Origin: Marinosulfonomonas sp.
GTDB taxonomy: Bacteria > Pseudomonadota > Alphaproteobacteria > Rhodobacterales > Rhodobacteraceae
Reading direction: 5' to 3'
Assembly (NCBI GenBank): GCA_019090845.1
Contig: JAHRVD010000012.1
Coordinates: 1 to 6,667 of the forward strand
DNA length: 6,667 nt
Shown here: piece by piece, positions 5,896 through 6,667 of the stretch
Layout: each line of letters starts with the position of its first letter
Numbering within the stretch: position 1 is the stretch's first letter
Program-made: the position numbers and the translations under genes
Notes under the pieces: model-generated
The model's database searches: none
Told to the model about the DNA's origin: nothing
The model's input: the letters and a program-made list of their open reading frames with translations, nothing else

Positions 5896-6609
5896 TCAGC
5901 CCTCAGAAACGGCCGCAACGCTGATGCTGGCCAGAACATCGGCGCGTTTAAGATCTTTCTTGGCGCCGCTGACGCTAACCCGGCCCTGATTGAGAACGCT
6001 GATCTGATCGGCAAGATCAAAAGCAAAATCGAAATATTGCTCGACCAGAACGATGGCCATATTTCCCTGATCCCGCAGGTATTCAATCACCTTGCCAATC
6101 TGCTGGATGATGTTGGGCTGAATACCTTCAGTCGGCTCATCCAACAGCAATAGCTTTGGCTGGATAATCATCGCCCGGGCAATCGCCAGCTGTTGCTGTT
6201 GACCGCCTGAAAGGTCCCCACCGCGCCGGTGTTTCATCTCATTTAGCACAGGGAACAGTTCAAAAATATCGCCCGGCACAAACCGCTTTTCGCGTGCCAG
6301 ACAGGCGAACCCGATTTCCAGGTTTTCCTGCACCGTCAACAGCGGGAAAATCATCCGCCCCTGTGGAACAATCGCGACGCCCATCTGCGCCAGTTCATGC
6401 GAAGTCGCCCGGCCAACTTCGTGACCATCAATGCTTAGCGTGCCGCCAGATCTTGGATGACCACCCGAGATTGCTTTGAGCAGGCTGGTTTTGCCAACAC
6501 CGTTTGTGCCCATCACACAGGTAACTTCGCCAGCCGCGGCTTTCAGGTCGATGCCATACAGGATCTGCGAACCACCGTAGTGCAGGGTAAGATTGCCAAC
6601 TTCCAACAT
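5896..6609 (-). CDS. urtE: Urea ABC transporter ATP-binding subunit UrtE
   Basis: This 237-residue cytoplasmic ATPase is one of the two energising subunits of the Urt urea importer (a branched-chain-amino-acid-type, HAAT, transporter). Visible motifs: Walker A GTNGVGKT (34-41), Q-loop in VPQGRMIFP (81-89), signature LSGGQQQQ (133-140), Walker B LLLLDEP (153-159). The H-loop position is Gln191 (LVEQYFDFA), as is usual in the LivF/UrtE branch. RRGGDLSGGQQQQLAIARA and DEPTEGIQPNIIQQIGKVI are very characteristic of UrtE and separate it from LivF. It starts 2 nt after the stop of the upstream gene, whose C-terminus looks like UrtD, which is the standard urtABCDE order. GGGG about 8 nt before the ATG is a weak ribosome site. 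Its stop faces that of the peptide-type ATPase gene across 4 bp. The organism probably uses urea as a nitrogen source; no urease gene is in view. Confidence 0.9.
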   Translation of the reverse strand: MLEVGNLTLHYGGSQILYGIDLKAAAGEVTCVMGTNGVGKTSLLKAISGGHPRSGGTLSIDGHEVGRATSHELAQMGVAIVPQGRMIFPLLTVQENLEIGFACLAREKRFVPGDIFELFPVLNEMKHRRGGDLSGGQQQQLAIARAMIIQPKLLLLDEPTEGIQPNIIQQIGKVIEYLRDQGNMAIVLVEQYFDFAFDLADQISVLNQGRVSVSGAKKDLKRADVLASISVAAVSEG

Positions 6610-6611
6610 AT

Positions 6612-6667
6612 TCAGCGCCCCAGATAGACGTCGATGACGTCCTGATTGCTGGTCACATGATCAAGGC
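6612..6667 (-). CDS. urtD: Urea ABC transporter ATP-binding subunit UrtD, last 17 codons
   Basis: The frame enters from the right edge and ends at TGA (6612-6614). The visible residues are LDHVTSNQDVIDVYLGR. UrtD proteins, and the related LivG-type ATPases, end in a sequence of the form V-I-(E/D)-V-Y-L-G-R, and urtD precedes urtE in known urea transporter operons. The stop lies 2 nt before the urtE ATG, so the two are co-transcribed and probably translationally coupled. Only a short tail is present, so the call rests on this ending together with the context. Confidence 0.75.
   Translation of the reverse strand, partial: LDHVTSNQDVIDVYLGR

Noticed and set aside
6466..6510. Possible loss of function in the UrtE ATPase because the H-loop histidine is replaced by Gln191
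   Set aside because: Gln at this place is normal in LivF/UrtE-type ATPases, so it is not a defect. The codon itself lies at about 6037-6039.
1..6667. Mobile elements, CRISPR arrays, tRNA or rRNA genes, riboswitches
   Set aside because: No transposase or integrase frames, terminal inverted repeats, spaced repeats, tRNA-like cloverleaf or known riboswitch core were found by eye on either strand.

Overview
The window looks like ordinary chromosome of a moderately GC-rich alphaproteobacterium. The gene styles (peptide-type ABC transporter with a fused double ATPase, urea ABC transporter, DUF4432-type epimerase) would fit the Rhodobacterales/Roseobacter or Rhizobiales range. That placement is inference from protein style only, because no rRNA or other marker gene is present.

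Layout from left to right. Positions 2-427 (+) hold the C-terminal part of an aldose 1-epimerase-like protein that enters from the left edge. A 55-bp convergent gap follows with two inverted repeats that could end transcription. Positions 483-2054 (-) encode a periplasmic solute-binding protein of the peptide/nickel/opine family (SBP_bac_5). A 209-bp divergent intergenic region (2055-2263) should carry the control signals for both directions. It contains a candidate promoter, an imperfect direct repeat and a GC-rich palindrome. Positions 2264-5891 (+) are a tightly overlapping operon of two inner-membrane permeases (DppB-like, DppC-like) and one ATPase that fuses the DppD-like and DppF-like halves. 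Only 4 bp separate its stop codon from that of the next gene, which runs the other way. Positions 5896-6609 (-) encode an UrtE-type ATPase of the urea transporter. The last 56 bases (6612-6667, -) are the C-terminal codons of the gene before it, very probably urtD.

The binding protein and the three-gene operon together make a complete importer: periplasmic capture, a two-subunit channel, and two nucleotide-binding domains on one chain. The substrate cannot be read from the sequence; this family imports di- and oligopeptides, opines, nickel, glutathione and some glycosides. The urea transporter genes at the right belong to a separate unit that reads in from the right edge.

I see no mobile element, CRISPR array, tRNA, rRNA or toxin-antitoxin pair, and nothing that supports a previously undescribed system. 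The most interesting places are the divergent control region, the fused ATPase and the very tight convergent junction.
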